Source: Bacteroidales bacterium (GTDB lineage: Bacteria; Bacteroidota; Bacteroidia; Bacteroidales; F082). Taken from it: 40,698 bases of DNA. The notes beneath the pieces are model-generated. The model made no database searches. It saw only the letters and a program-made list of their open reading frames with translations, and had not been told where the DNA came from. Shown piece by piece: positions 1 through 7,367 of the stretch. Within the stretch, counting starts at the first letter, position 1; the number at the start of each line of letters is the position of its first letter. The stretch covers positions 1-40,698 of the forward strand of contig JANJXG010000077.1 in the NCBI GenBank assembly GCA_024709145.1. Direction: 5' to 3'. The position numbers and the translations under genes are program-made.

Positions 1-1
1 C

Positions 2-1060
2 GAAAATGTGGATGACATTTTCTGGTTGCGCGATGCTGAAACCCTGGAAACACTCTACGTTAACCCCGCTTTTGAACGCATTACTAAAATCCGCCTGTCC
101 GAAATAAGCAACAATTACGATCGATTGCTGAATACCATTCATCCCGACGACCTGAAAGCTGTCATTGAAGCCTACCAGGAGCACCTGGTCAATCAGACAA
201 TGCTCGACATCGAATTCCGTTTGCTGGTCGACGGACAGGAAAAATGGATCAGGGCCAAAAGTCAGGGGCTCACCGACGCCGGCGGGAAGCTTGTCAGGCT
301 GATTGGCCTGGCCAGTGACATTACACGCCTCAAAGAAGCAGAACAGTCGCTGCGCGAAACACTCGAAGCCGAAAAACAACTGGGCATGCTCAAATCCCGT
401 TTCGTCAGTATGGCTTCACACGAGTTCCGGACACCCCTGGCAACCATTCAGGCTACCACCGAAACACTCCTCGCCTATCAAAAAACACTGACTGAAGAAC
501 AGGTTGAAAAACGGCTGAATAAAATAATCGATCAGATAAACCACCTGAAAAATATCATGAACGATGTGCTCAACCTTTCCAAAATTCAGGAAGGAATAAC
601 AGGCTTTGATGCCACCGACGGCGACCTTGTTGAGTTTGTTAACGAAATCGTGGATGAATTCAGAATGCATCCCGAAGTAAGGCACTGCATCCTGATCGAA
701 AACACCCTGGAGCAGCTTCCTTTCCGTTTTGATCAAAAACTTATGCGCCAGATCATCTCTAATTTGCTATCCAATGCCTTTAAGTATTCCGCACCAAGTA
801 GTGAGGTCTACATCCGCCTGAAAAAATCAGCGCAGGAAATCACACTCGAAATTCAGGATCAGGGAATTGGAATACCTGAACCGGATCTGCAGCATTTATT
901 TACCCCGTTTTTCAGAGCCAACAACGCTACAAACATTCAGGGTACAGGACTTGGGTTGCCTATCACGCACCAGGCTGTGGCCTTGCATCATGGAAAAATT
1001 GAAGTAATCAGCGTCATCAACAAAGGCACAACGATGATCTGTCGTTTCCCGTTTACTTGA
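2..1060 (+). CDS. PAS-domain sensor histidine kinase, 5' end truncated by window edge
   Basis: This is the C-terminal part of a sensor histidine kinase. The frame is open to the left edge, reading ENVDDIFWL across an internal GTG, which is typical PAS-domain sequence, so the true start lies outside the window. The visible 352 residues hold a PAS/PAC domain (about 1-115), then HisKA with the H-box SHEFRTPL (His near residue 140), then a HATPase_c domain with N-box (SNLLSNAFKYS), G1 (DQGIGIP) and G2 (GTGLGLP). No membrane segment is visible, but upstream domains are missing. The gene is followed within 40 bp by a hybrid kinase on the same strand, so it probably belongs to a four-gene phosphorelay operon. 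The signal sensed cannot be told from the sequence. Confidence 0.93.
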   Translation, partial: ENVDDIFWLRDAETLETLYVNPAFERITKIRLSEISNNYDRLLNTIHPDDLKAVIEAYQEHLVNQTMLDIEFRLLVDGQEKWIRAKSQGLTDAGGKLVRLIGLASDITRLKEAEQSLRETLEAEKQLGMLKSRFVSMASHEFRTPLATIQATTETLLAYQKTLTEEQVEKRLNKIIDQINHLKNIMNDVLNLSKIQEGITGFDATDGDLVEFVNEIVDEFRMHPEVRHCILIENTLEQLPFRFDQKLMRQIISNLLSNAFKYSAPSSEVYIRLKKSAQEITLEIQDQGIGIPEPDLQHLFTPFFRANNATNIQGTGLGLPITHQAVALHHGKIEVISVINKGTTMICRFPFT

Positions 1061-1097
1061 GATTAAAATATAATACCAGATTGTAAAACCTAATGAT

Positions 1098-2174
1098 ATG
1101 AAAAAAATATTGGTAATTGAAGATGAAGCCATGTTAAGGGAAGAAATTGTAACCTGGCTTATGCTTGAGGGTTATGAAGTTGTTGAGGCTGATAACGGTA
1201 GAAAAGGTCTTGAGTTGGCTCTTCAGATTGCTCCCGACATCATCCTGAGCGACATCATGATGCCAGATTTGTCGGGAACCGATGTATTGCAGTTTCTGAT
1301 GGAAAAGGCTGGCTTCGACATCCCTTTCCTGTTTATGTCGGCACTGGCCGAAAGAGAAGACATCAGAAAAGGCATGATACTGGGAGCCGATGATTACATT
1401 ACAAAACCATTCACCCGAAAGGATTTGCTCGATTCTTTGCAAGCTCGTCAGCAAAAAAGCGAGTTGGCAAAGTCGAACAAAAAAGAAGCCGTCGATGAGC
1501 TGAGAAATCAGATCATTATGCACCTCCCACATGAGTTGCGCACCCCGCTCAACAGCATTATCGGCTTCGCAAGTATGATGGCCGATATGCCTGAAAAATT
1601 CAATACAAATGAAATCGCTGAATTTGGAAAACACATTTATAAGGGTGGCCTTCGTCTTCACAGATTGGTTGAAAACTACCTGCTATACATACAGTTGCTA
1701 CTCAAGAAGATGCCCTCCGAGGGCCATTGTCAGGGTGAACACATCGAGCTTATCGCCAACGAGGTGATATACAACCTCACCGAAACTCAAAAGTACCAAC
1801 AATCTTACCACCTGTCGCTCGAACCGGCTCCAATACTTCAAATCCCCGAAGTGTTTATCCGGAAAATCCTTTGGGAACTACTCGACAATGCCTTTAAATT
1901 TTCCTTTCCAAATTCGGTGATACGCATTAGCGGGAGTATTAAAGATAACAGTTACCTGTTATCAATTCACAACGATGGCAGAGGCATGGCCACTGAAGAT
2001 ATTCAGAAAATCGGTGCTTATATGCAGTTTGGCAGGCAGTATTTTGAACAACAGGGCATCGGCTTTGGTTTAATTCTCTCCACCCAGATGCTGCAATCGG
2101 CCGGTGGCAAACTGGAAATTGAAAGCATCCCTGACCAAACTACTACGATTCATTGCAGCATACCTTTCATGTAA
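1098..2174 (+). CDS. Receiver-first hybrid histidine kinase
   Basis: This 358-residue soluble protein starts with a CheY-like receiver (1-120). The acidic pair is E8/D9, the phosphoacceptor Asp52 sits in SDIMMP, Ser81 is conserved, and Lys103 lies in TKPF. A short helical linker leads to a HisKA domain with H-box HLPHELRTPL (His145). The HATPase_c domain has an N-box LLDNAFKFS and G-boxes NDGRGM and GIGFGL. With the receiver at the N terminus and no transmembrane segment, it probably acts as a cytoplasmic relay, receiving phosphate from another kinase and passing on a signal through its own kinase core. It lies 37 bp after the truncated PAS kinase and 15 bp before the next kinase, so co-transcription is likely. 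The output partner is not established. Confidence 0.92.
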   Translation: MKKILVIEDEAMLREEIVTWLMLEGYEVVEADNGRKGLELALQIAPDIILSDIMMPDLSGTDVLQFLMEKAGFDIPFLFMSALAEREDIRKGMILGADDYITKPFTRKDLLDSLQARQQKSELAKSNKKEAVDELRNQIIMHLPHELRTPLNSIIGFASMMADMPEKFNTNEIAEFGKHIYKGGLRLHRLVENYLLYIQLLLKKMPSEGHCQGEHIELIANEVIYNLTETQKYQQSYHLSLEPAPILQIPEVFIRKILWELLDNAFKFSFPNSVIRISGSIKDNSYLLSIHNDGRGMATEDIQKIGAYMQFGRQYFEQQGIGFGLILSTQMLQSAGGKLEIESIPDQTTTIHCSIPFM

Positions 2175-2189
2175 AACTAGCGCTGCCGC

Positions 2190-3644
2190 ATGACGGAGAA
2201 AAAAATAAACTGGTTACAGAGCAAAAACAAGGTTCTCATCGTTGATTTCGAACCCTTGATTCGGCGCTACATAATGAGTTGTGTGGTGCCTGTGGGGAAT
2301 TTCGAAGTGATTGAGGCCTCCGGTTTGCAGGAAGCCATTACACAGGCCGAGGTTCATCAACCCCTTGTGGTCATTTTCGACCTGATGCTGCAAGACCTGA
2401 ACCCCGAACATTTCATCCGGTATATCCGAAGCTTTGCTGACTCCTATTATCCTTATCTCATCGCCACATCCATCATCAAAGACGATGAACGAACCAAAAG
2501 AGCTTACGACAGTGGTGCAGACTATTACCTCGAAAAGAATTTCAAATGTTTCGAACTTGCCGGTATCCTGCGCAACATCGTCCGCCATCACCTTAATACA
2601 ATTTCCATCAAAGAAAACGAGCTGAAATACCGCTCTCTTTTTCAACTGACAAGTGAGCCCGTGATCCTTGCCGACACATCGACTCACATCACTGTTGCCA
2701 TCAACGGAGCCGGCAGAAATTTACTGGGTCTCGAACCTGCTGACAGTGATCTTATCCAGCTCAGCGAGCTGACCTCACAACCCGGTGAGCTAATTGAACT
2801 ACTCAGTCAGCGCCCCGGCTTTGCCGCTGGAATTTGGTTAAAAAAAGCAAACGGAACAACCTTTCAGGCTCAGGCCTCCTTCGCCTACTTTGAGCAACAT
2901 GGTAAAACACTGGTGATCATGTCGGTAAACGATCTAACCCAACAATTGCACAGTACCGAGGAAAGGATCGCACTGGACGATTACAGACAAAAAACAGATC
3001 AGGAGGCCGCTGCCGGTCTCCTCACCTACCTGGCTGGTGAAGAGAGCGAACGACGGCGTATCTCACGCGAAATTCACGATCATGTGGGTCAAATCATGGT
3101 GTCAGCAAAACTTTCGCTGGAAGGTTTACTCTTTCATCCACTCGGAAATCCGCTAATACAAAGCCTCACCAACATCCGCGACAGACTTGTGGAAGCCATC
3201 GTAGCCATCAGGAATATTGCCTATAAAGTGGAACATGATGACAATCAACACGTTTACCTTAAACAAAGGATCGATAAACTAGCTGAAACCCTTCAAGGAA
3301 ATGGCGCAACCCACCTAAATTATCATTGGCACGGCAATGGCATTGAATTAAGCAGTTTTGTTGAATCAAACATTTTTCGCATCTGTGAAGAATCGCTTAC
3401 CAACGCACTGAAACACTCCGGCCATGGTCACATTTCGCTCGATATAACCAATGAGGAAAATCAATTTCTGATCGAACTAAATAACCCGGTGATGAAATCC
3501 CGACCAGGATCGGCGCACCACGGCATGGGCATTCGCATCATGCAACAGCGCGCCCATCTGATTGGCGCTGAAATGAAAATCACCGAAACTAACAAAAACT
3601 TCAAAGTTACTTTATTACTCAAACACAAAAATCATTCAAAATGA
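2190..3644 (+). CDS. Receiver-PAS-HisKA_3 (NarL-type) sensor kinase
   Basis: This 484-residue cytoplasmic kinase has a receiver-like domain (about 12-135), a PAS domain (about 148-258) and a HisKA_3/HATPase core of the NarX/DegS type. The H-box reads RRISREIHDHVG with His296, and the ATPase part shows EESLTNALKHSG and HHGMGIRIM. Phosphoacceptor Asp64 is present, but the usual acidic pair is only partly kept: the normally invariant second acid is Phe20 (VDFE). This may weaken metal binding and phosphorylation. The stop overlaps the next start as ATGA. That coupling to a LuxR-type regulator fits, because HisKA_3 kinases normally phosphorylate NarL-family regulators. Confidence 0.92.
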   Translation: MTEKKINWLQSKNKVLIVDFEPLIRRYIMSCVVPVGNFEVIEASGLQEAITQAEVHQPLVVIFDLMLQDLNPEHFIRYIRSFADSYYPYLIATSIIKDDERTKRAYDSGADYYLEKNFKCFELAGILRNIVRHHLNTISIKENELKYRSLFQLTSEPVILADTSTHITVAINGAGRNLLGLEPADSDLIQLSELTSQPGELIELLSQRPGFAAGIWLKKANGTTFQAQASFAYFEQHGKTLVIMSVNDLTQQLHSTEERIALDDYRQKTDQEAAAGLLTYLAGEESERRRISREIHDHVGQIMVSAKLSLEGLLFHPLGNPLIQSLTNIRDRLVEAIVAIRNIAYKVEHDDNQHVYLKQRIDKLAETLQGNGATHLNYHWHGNGIELSSFVESNIFRICEESLTNALKHSGHGHISLDITNEENQFLIELNNPVMKSRPGSAHHGMGIRIMQQRAHLIGAEMKITETNKNFKVTLLLKHKNHSK

Positions 3645-4282
3645 AAGTATTAATCGCTGAAGATCATTTACTTGTCCGCGAAGGTTTACGTAACCTCCTG
3701 CTTAACTCCGGTTTTGTTCACGAAGTGGTAGAGGCCACTAATGGTATGGAAGCCCTGCTTAAAACACGTGAAACACTGCCCGATCTGGTGATGCTAGATT
3801 ACGAGATGCCTCTTTATAATGGAATTTTTGCAGCCCGTGAAATCAATGCCGAGTTTCCTAAAATTCCAACCCTGATGGTTTCAATGTATTTTTCGAAGGA
3901 ACATGTCATGGATGCTGTCAGGGCAAAAGTCAAAGGCTTTGTTTCGAAGGGTTCAAGATCGGATGAAATGCTCGAAGCCATTAAAGCACTTTCGATCGGA
4001 AAAACGTGGTTCAAGGGAGTCGTGGCCGAATACATTGCCGAAGAGGCGCTGGGCAATGCAGGTAAAAACAAAAAAGTACTGGCCAATATACTCACCGACA
4101 GGGAATCGGAGCTCATCCAATTGTTTGCCTCCGGTATGAAAAGCTTCGAAATTGCCGAAAAACTGAAAATCAGCAAACGTACAGTAGAGGTTCACAAATC
4201 GAATATTTTCAAAAAACTTGGCTTCCGAAACAATTCCGAACTGGTTCGGTATGCTGTCAGGAACAACCTTGTGAAGCTTTGA
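3641..4282 (+). CDS. NarL/FixJ-family response regulator (REC + LuxR HTH)
   Basis: This 213-residue DNA-binding response regulator is the probable output of the operon. The N-terminal receiver has the acidic pair E7/D8 and phosphoacceptor Asp53 (LDYEMP). The C-terminal LuxR helix-turn-helix (about 150-210) shows LTDRESELIQLFASG and SKRTVEVHKSNIFKKL, the normal signature. Its start overlaps the stop of the HisKA_3 kinase by 4 bp, which implies translational coupling and marks that kinase as its cognate partner. Target genes are unknown. The next gene downstream, hypC, has its own promoter-like element, so a regulatory link to the hyp genes is possible but not shown. Confidence 0.95.
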   Translation: MKVLIAEDHLLVREGLRNLLLNSGFVHEVVEATNGMEALLKTRETLPDLVMLDYEMPLYNGIFAAREINAEFPKIPTLMVSMYFSKEHVMDAVRAKVKGFVSKGSRSDEMLEAIKALSIGKTWFKGVVAEYIAEEALGNAGKNKKVLANILTDRESELIQLFASGMKSFEIAEKLKISKRTVEVHKSNIFKKLGFRNNSELVRYAVRNNLVKL

Positions 4283-4370
4283 ACCTCGTTTGACCGGTCT
4301 TGTCAATCAATTGTCTGGGTGCTGCAGATCAGCCGGCAAACTGATCTCATCGACTTCAGTGCAATTTTAC

Positions 4371-4378
4371 TAACTTTG
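4371..4378 (+). promoter_or_regulatory. Putative -7 element of hypCDE
   Basis: TAACTTTG matches the Bacteroidota -7 consensus TAnnTTTG and lies 16 bp before the hypC ATG, giving a very short leader. No convincing TTG -33 box is seen at the right distance, so the call rests on the -7 box alone. Confidence 0.45.
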
Positions 4379-4394
4379 GCGCAAATTCATCTGT

Positions 4395-4664
4395 ATGTGC
4401 CTTAGCATTCCTGCAAAAATTGAATCCATCAACGGCGATATGGCTATTTGTACCGTTGGGGGCGTTGCCACACAAACAAGCCTGCAAATGCTTGACGTGA
4501 ATGATCTGCAGCCAGGCGATTTTGTTCTGATTCACACAGGTTTCGCCCTGCAAAAGATCAGTAAGGAAGAAGCCGAAGCCACACTGGCCCTTTTCGATGA
4601 GTTTGAGGCATTCAACGAAATGCTCGACGAGGAGGAAAATCAAACTGGTCAGCGCATCGTATAA
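4395..4664 (+). CDS. hypC: [NiFe] hydrogenase maturation chaperone HypC
   Basis: This 89-residue protein has the HypC/HupF N terminus MCLSIPAKI. Its Cys2 is the residue that, in the family, contacts the Fe(CN)2CO unit and the hydrogenase large-subunit precursor. The rest is the expected small beta-barrel with an acidic C-terminal helix (FDEFEAFNEML). HypC works with HypD as the scaffold on which the CN and CO ligands are assembled on iron. It is the first gene of hypC-hypD-hypE. No hydrogenase structural genes and no hypA, hypB or hypF are in the window, so these must lie elsewhere if the pathway is complete. Confidence 0.96.
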   Translation: MCLSIPAKIESINGDMAICTVGGVATQTSLQMLDVNDLQPGDFVLIHTGFALQKISKEEAEATLALFDEFEAFNEMLDEEENQTGQRIV

Positions 4665-4674
4665 CATTCAGACT

Positions 4675-5757
4675 ATGCAGTATATTGATGAATTTCGCGA
4701 CAAGGAGAAAATTGTTTCTTTGGTCAACCGAATCCATTTCGAATCAAAAAAACCCATGCGCATCATGGAAGTGTGTGGCGGGCATACCATGGCTATTCAG
4801 CGTTTTGGCATACCTGGTCTTTTGCCCGGTCACATCAACCTTGTTTCCGGACCAGGATGCCCTGTTTGTGTCACCGACCGTGCCTTCATTGATAAAGCAA
4901 TCGCCTTCAGCCGTTTGCCAGATGTAATCATTGCCACTTACGGCGATCTGATTCGTGTTCCGGGCTCTTCTTCCACCCTCGACAAAGAAAAAGCCCTGGG
5001 TGCCGACATACGCATCGTCTTTTCAATCCTCGACGCCCTTACTCTTGCTAAAAGAAATAAACACAAAAAAATCGTTTTCCTTGGCATCGGCTTCGAGACA
5101 ACTGCCCCCGGCACCGCAGCCGGAATCGTAAAAGCTCAGATGGCAGGTTTGTTTAATTTCTTTGTCTTCAGTGCGCATAAAATTATGCCGCCTCCCATGG
5201 CAGCACTGATCGATCAGGGAGTGAAAATTGATGGATACCTCGGCCCGGGACACGTGAGCACTGTAACCGGCTCAGCCATGTATCATTTCATCCCCGAGAA
5301 ATACAAACTGGGGGTTGTCATCAGCGGCTTCGAACCACTCGATATTTTGCAATCCATTTATATGCTTGTCCTGCAGCACGAATCCAATCATCCAAAAGTT
5401 GAGATACAATACAGCAGGGTTGTCAAACCCGAAGGCAATACAAAGGCCCTTGAACTGCTGGATGAGGTATTTACTTTAGATAACGATTGGTGGCGCGGGC
5501 TGGGTGTGTTGCCCAAAAGTGGCCTTAAAATCCATGAGAAATATGCTGAGTTCGATGCTGAGAAAATGATACCCGTCGAAGTCGAACCAACCCGCGAAGA
5601 CAAGGGCTGCATTTGTGGCAGCATCCTCAAAGGTGTAGCCTCGCCGGCTGACTGCAAACTTTTTAAAAAAGCCTGTACCCCTTCCGATCCTGTCGGCGCC
5701 TGTATGGTTTCCAGCGAAGGGGCTTGTGCCGCTCATTTCCGTTTTCAAAAATCCTGA
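4675..5757 (+). CDS. hypD: [NiFe] hydrogenase maturation Fe-S protein HypD
   Basis: HypD is the Fe-S scaffold that, with HypC, carries the Fe(CN)2CO unit. The 360-residue protein shows the family motifs: MEVCGGHTM near residue 40, GPGCPVCVT near 70 with the CxxC redox pair, a central FETTAPGTAA segment, and a C-terminal Cys-rich 4Fe-4S region (CICGS...ADCKLFKKAC...CMVSSEGACAAHF). I placed the start at ATG 4675 (MQYIDEF), 10 bp after hypC. The frame is open further upstream, but only by overlapping hypC with non-conserved sequence. The stop is separated from the chosen hypE ATG by a single base, so the trio is one operon. Confidence 0.96.
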   Translation: MQYIDEFRDKEKIVSLVNRIHFESKKPMRIMEVCGGHTMAIQRFGIPGLLPGHINLVSGPGCPVCVTDRAFIDKAIAFSRLPDVIIATYGDLIRVPGSSSTLDKEKALGADIRIVFSILDALTLAKRNKHKKIVFLGIGFETTAPGTAAGIVKAQMAGLFNFFVFSAHKIMPPPMAALIDQGVKIDGYLGPGHVSTVTGSAMYHFIPEKYKLGVVISGFEPLDILQSIYMLVLQHESNHPKVEIQYSRVVKPEGNTKALELLDEVFTLDNDWWRGLGVLPKSGLKIHEKYAEFDAEKMIPVEVEPTREDKGCICGSILKGVASPADCKLFKKACTPSDPVGACMVSSEGACAAHFRFQKS

Positions 5758-5758
5758 T

Positions 5759-6775
5759 ATGCAATCACATACAAACGTGCTCCTGGGTCATGGCAGCGGT
5801 GGCCGCCTTTCTCACGATTTAATCAGAGACATCTTCATCAAAGCCTTTTACAACCCCACGCTCGCCAAACAAACCGATGCTGCCCTGCTGCCGGTTCCGC
5901 CAGGCCAGCTCGCTTTCACCACCGATGCTTTTGTTGTGAATCCGGTATTTTTTCCGGGTGGCGACATTGGCAAACTCGCCGTGGCCGGCACTGTCAACGA
6001 CCTCGCTGTGGCTGGTGCGAAACCTGCTTACCTCAGTGCTTCCTTCATCATCGAAGAGGGGCTGCCCATCGAATGGCTGGATAAAATCACTCAGAGCATG
6101 GCACTCGAAGCAAAAAAAGCCGGCGTCCTCATCGTGACAGGCGACACCAAGGTAGTTGAAAAAGGCAAATGTGACAAGATTTTTATAACGACAACAGGAA
6201 TCGGCACTTTCACCGAGGGATTTTACCCCATCGACGAAAAAAACATCATGGCAGGCGACAAAATTATCATCAACGGCAGTATCGGCGATCATGGCATGGC
6301 GGTGATGTCAGCCCGCAACGACCTCAACCTGCAGATTCCGGTTGTTTCCGACTGCGCTTCTCTCAATCACCTGGTGAAGCTTGTTCTCGGACAGAGCGGC
6401 GACATCCGTTTTATGCGCGATGCCACCCGCGGCGGCTTGGGCACTGTACTTACAGAACTCTGCGAAAATAAAGAATTCGGAATCCTCATCCATGAGGAAA
6501 CTGTTCCTGTGAAGGAAAGTGTCAGAGGAATTTGTGAACTACTGGGTTTTGACCCGCTTTATGTGGCTAATGAAGGCAAGATCGTGATGGTAGTCAAATC
6601 CGGTGATGCCGATAAAATCGTTAGCCTGCTCCGTCAACAGCCTGAGGGTGCCGAAGCTGCTGTCATCGGTGAAATCGTCAGCAATCACCCCGGAAAAGCA
6701 TGGATGAAGACCGCGTATGGCAGCTCGAGAGTGATCGACATGCTTTCTGGAGAGCAACTTCCACGTATTTGCTGA
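5759..6775 (+). CDS. hypE: Carbamoyl-dehydratase HypE (thiocyanate-forming)
   Basis: HypE is an ATP-dependent PurM/AIRS-like enzyme. It dehydrates the carbamoyl group placed on its C-terminal cysteine by HypF to a thiocyanate, the source of the cyanide ligands. The 338-residue product keeps the N-terminal GHGSGGRLSHDLI, the PurM-type FTTDAFVV and RDATRGGLGT motifs, and ends exactly in PRIC with the acceptor Cys as last residue. I chose ATG 5759, one base after the hypD stop. A GTG at 5726 in the same frame would overlap hypD and add 11 unconserved residues. The 3' end lies 5 bp from the convergent gene at 6781 with no terminator between, so the two transcripts probably overlap. Confidence 0.96.
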   Translation: MQSHTNVLLGHGSGGRLSHDLIRDIFIKAFYNPTLAKQTDAALLPVPPGQLAFTTDAFVVNPVFFPGGDIGKLAVAGTVNDLAVAGAKPAYLSASFIIEEGLPIEWLDKITQSMALEAKKAGVLIVTGDTKVVEKGKCDKIFITTTGIGTFTEGFYPIDEKNIMAGDKIIINGSIGDHGMAVMSARNDLNLQIPVVSDCASLNHLVKLVLGQSGDIRFMRDATRGGLGTVLTELCENKEFGILIHEETVPVKESVRGICELLGFDPLYVANEGKIVMVVKSGDADKIVSLLRQQPEGAEAAVIGEIVSNHPGKAWMKTAYGSSRVIDMLSGEQLPRIC

Positions 6776-6780
6776 GGATC

Positions 6781-7182
6781 TCAGAACCCATATTCAAAAT
6801 AAAACTTCGACAATTCTGTCCCGATTTCCTTAAAGATGATGTGGTGGTTATGGCAGCCCTTGCGGGAACAAATGCGCACTGCCCCTCCTGCTTTGATCAC
6901 AAACGATACAAGCGGTGCGCCGCATTCGGTGCAGGTTTCCTCGATGCTTAACTCCTTATTGCAGTGCGGACAATACATATCCACCACTTCACCGTCAGCA
7001 ATTTCAATGTCCATCTCTTTGCTGCAATCACCATAAACACAACTAAGCCACAATACACCCCGGTCATGTGTTGTCTCAATATTGATCTTAACACTGGGCC
7101 GGTTATGTACCAATTTACACTCCTCCATCAAGGATTTGCTGCAAATTGGACATTTAACGCTGATTGATACTTCTTTTTCCAT
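6781..7182 (-). CDS. Small multi-zinc-ribbon protein, function unknown
   Basis: I do not recognise a named family for this 133-residue protein. It carries ten cysteines arranged as pairs: CxxC at 11/14, CX4C at 48/53, CxxC at 71/74 and 84/87, and CX4C at 105/110 followed by HNHH. Pairs 71/74 and 84/87 form a clear zinc ribbon (CPHC...CTEC). The first and last pairs may form further metal sites. There is no signal peptide or membrane segment, so it is probably cytoplasmic. It is a single gene convergent with hypE. A role as a metal- or nucleic-acid-binding accessory is inferred only from the cysteines. ATG 7182 gives a complete first CPIC knuckle. Confidence 0.8.
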   Translation of the reverse strand: MEKEVSISVKCPICSKSLMEECKLVHNRPSVKINIETTHDRGVLWLSCVYGDCSKEMDIEIADGEVVDMYCPHCNKELSIEETCTECGAPLVSFVIKAGGAVRICSRKGCHNHHIIFKEIGTELSKFYFEYGF

Positions 7183-7301
7183 GACTTCAGGCTTTAGATT
7201 CGGCTCTAATATACGACAATATCAGTTGAAAATCAAGTGCTCTTTTAAAATTTCTGTCAGTACCAGCCTGAAGGAATAGTTCTCCTGGTTTCTGTAAATG
7301 A

Positions 7302-7341
7302 AAAGCCCGCAGCAAAAGTTTGTTCAGGTTTGCGGCGGGCT
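7302..7341 (-). terminator. Intrinsic terminator downstream of pepD
   Basis: The inverted repeat AGCCCGC-A-GCAAA (7304-7316) pairs with TTTGC-G-GCGGGCT (7329-7341) around a 12-nt loop. On the minus strand it is followed by a T-run, and it lies 27 bp after the pepD stop. Confidence 0.8.
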
Positions 7342-7367
7342 AGGTTTTTCAATCCTGAGAAGACTTT

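Noticed and set aside
4327-4346. GATCAG-N8-CTGATC inverted repeat after the NarL regulator gene as a terminator
   Set aside because: The stem has only 6 bp and no T-run follows, so I cannot support a terminator.
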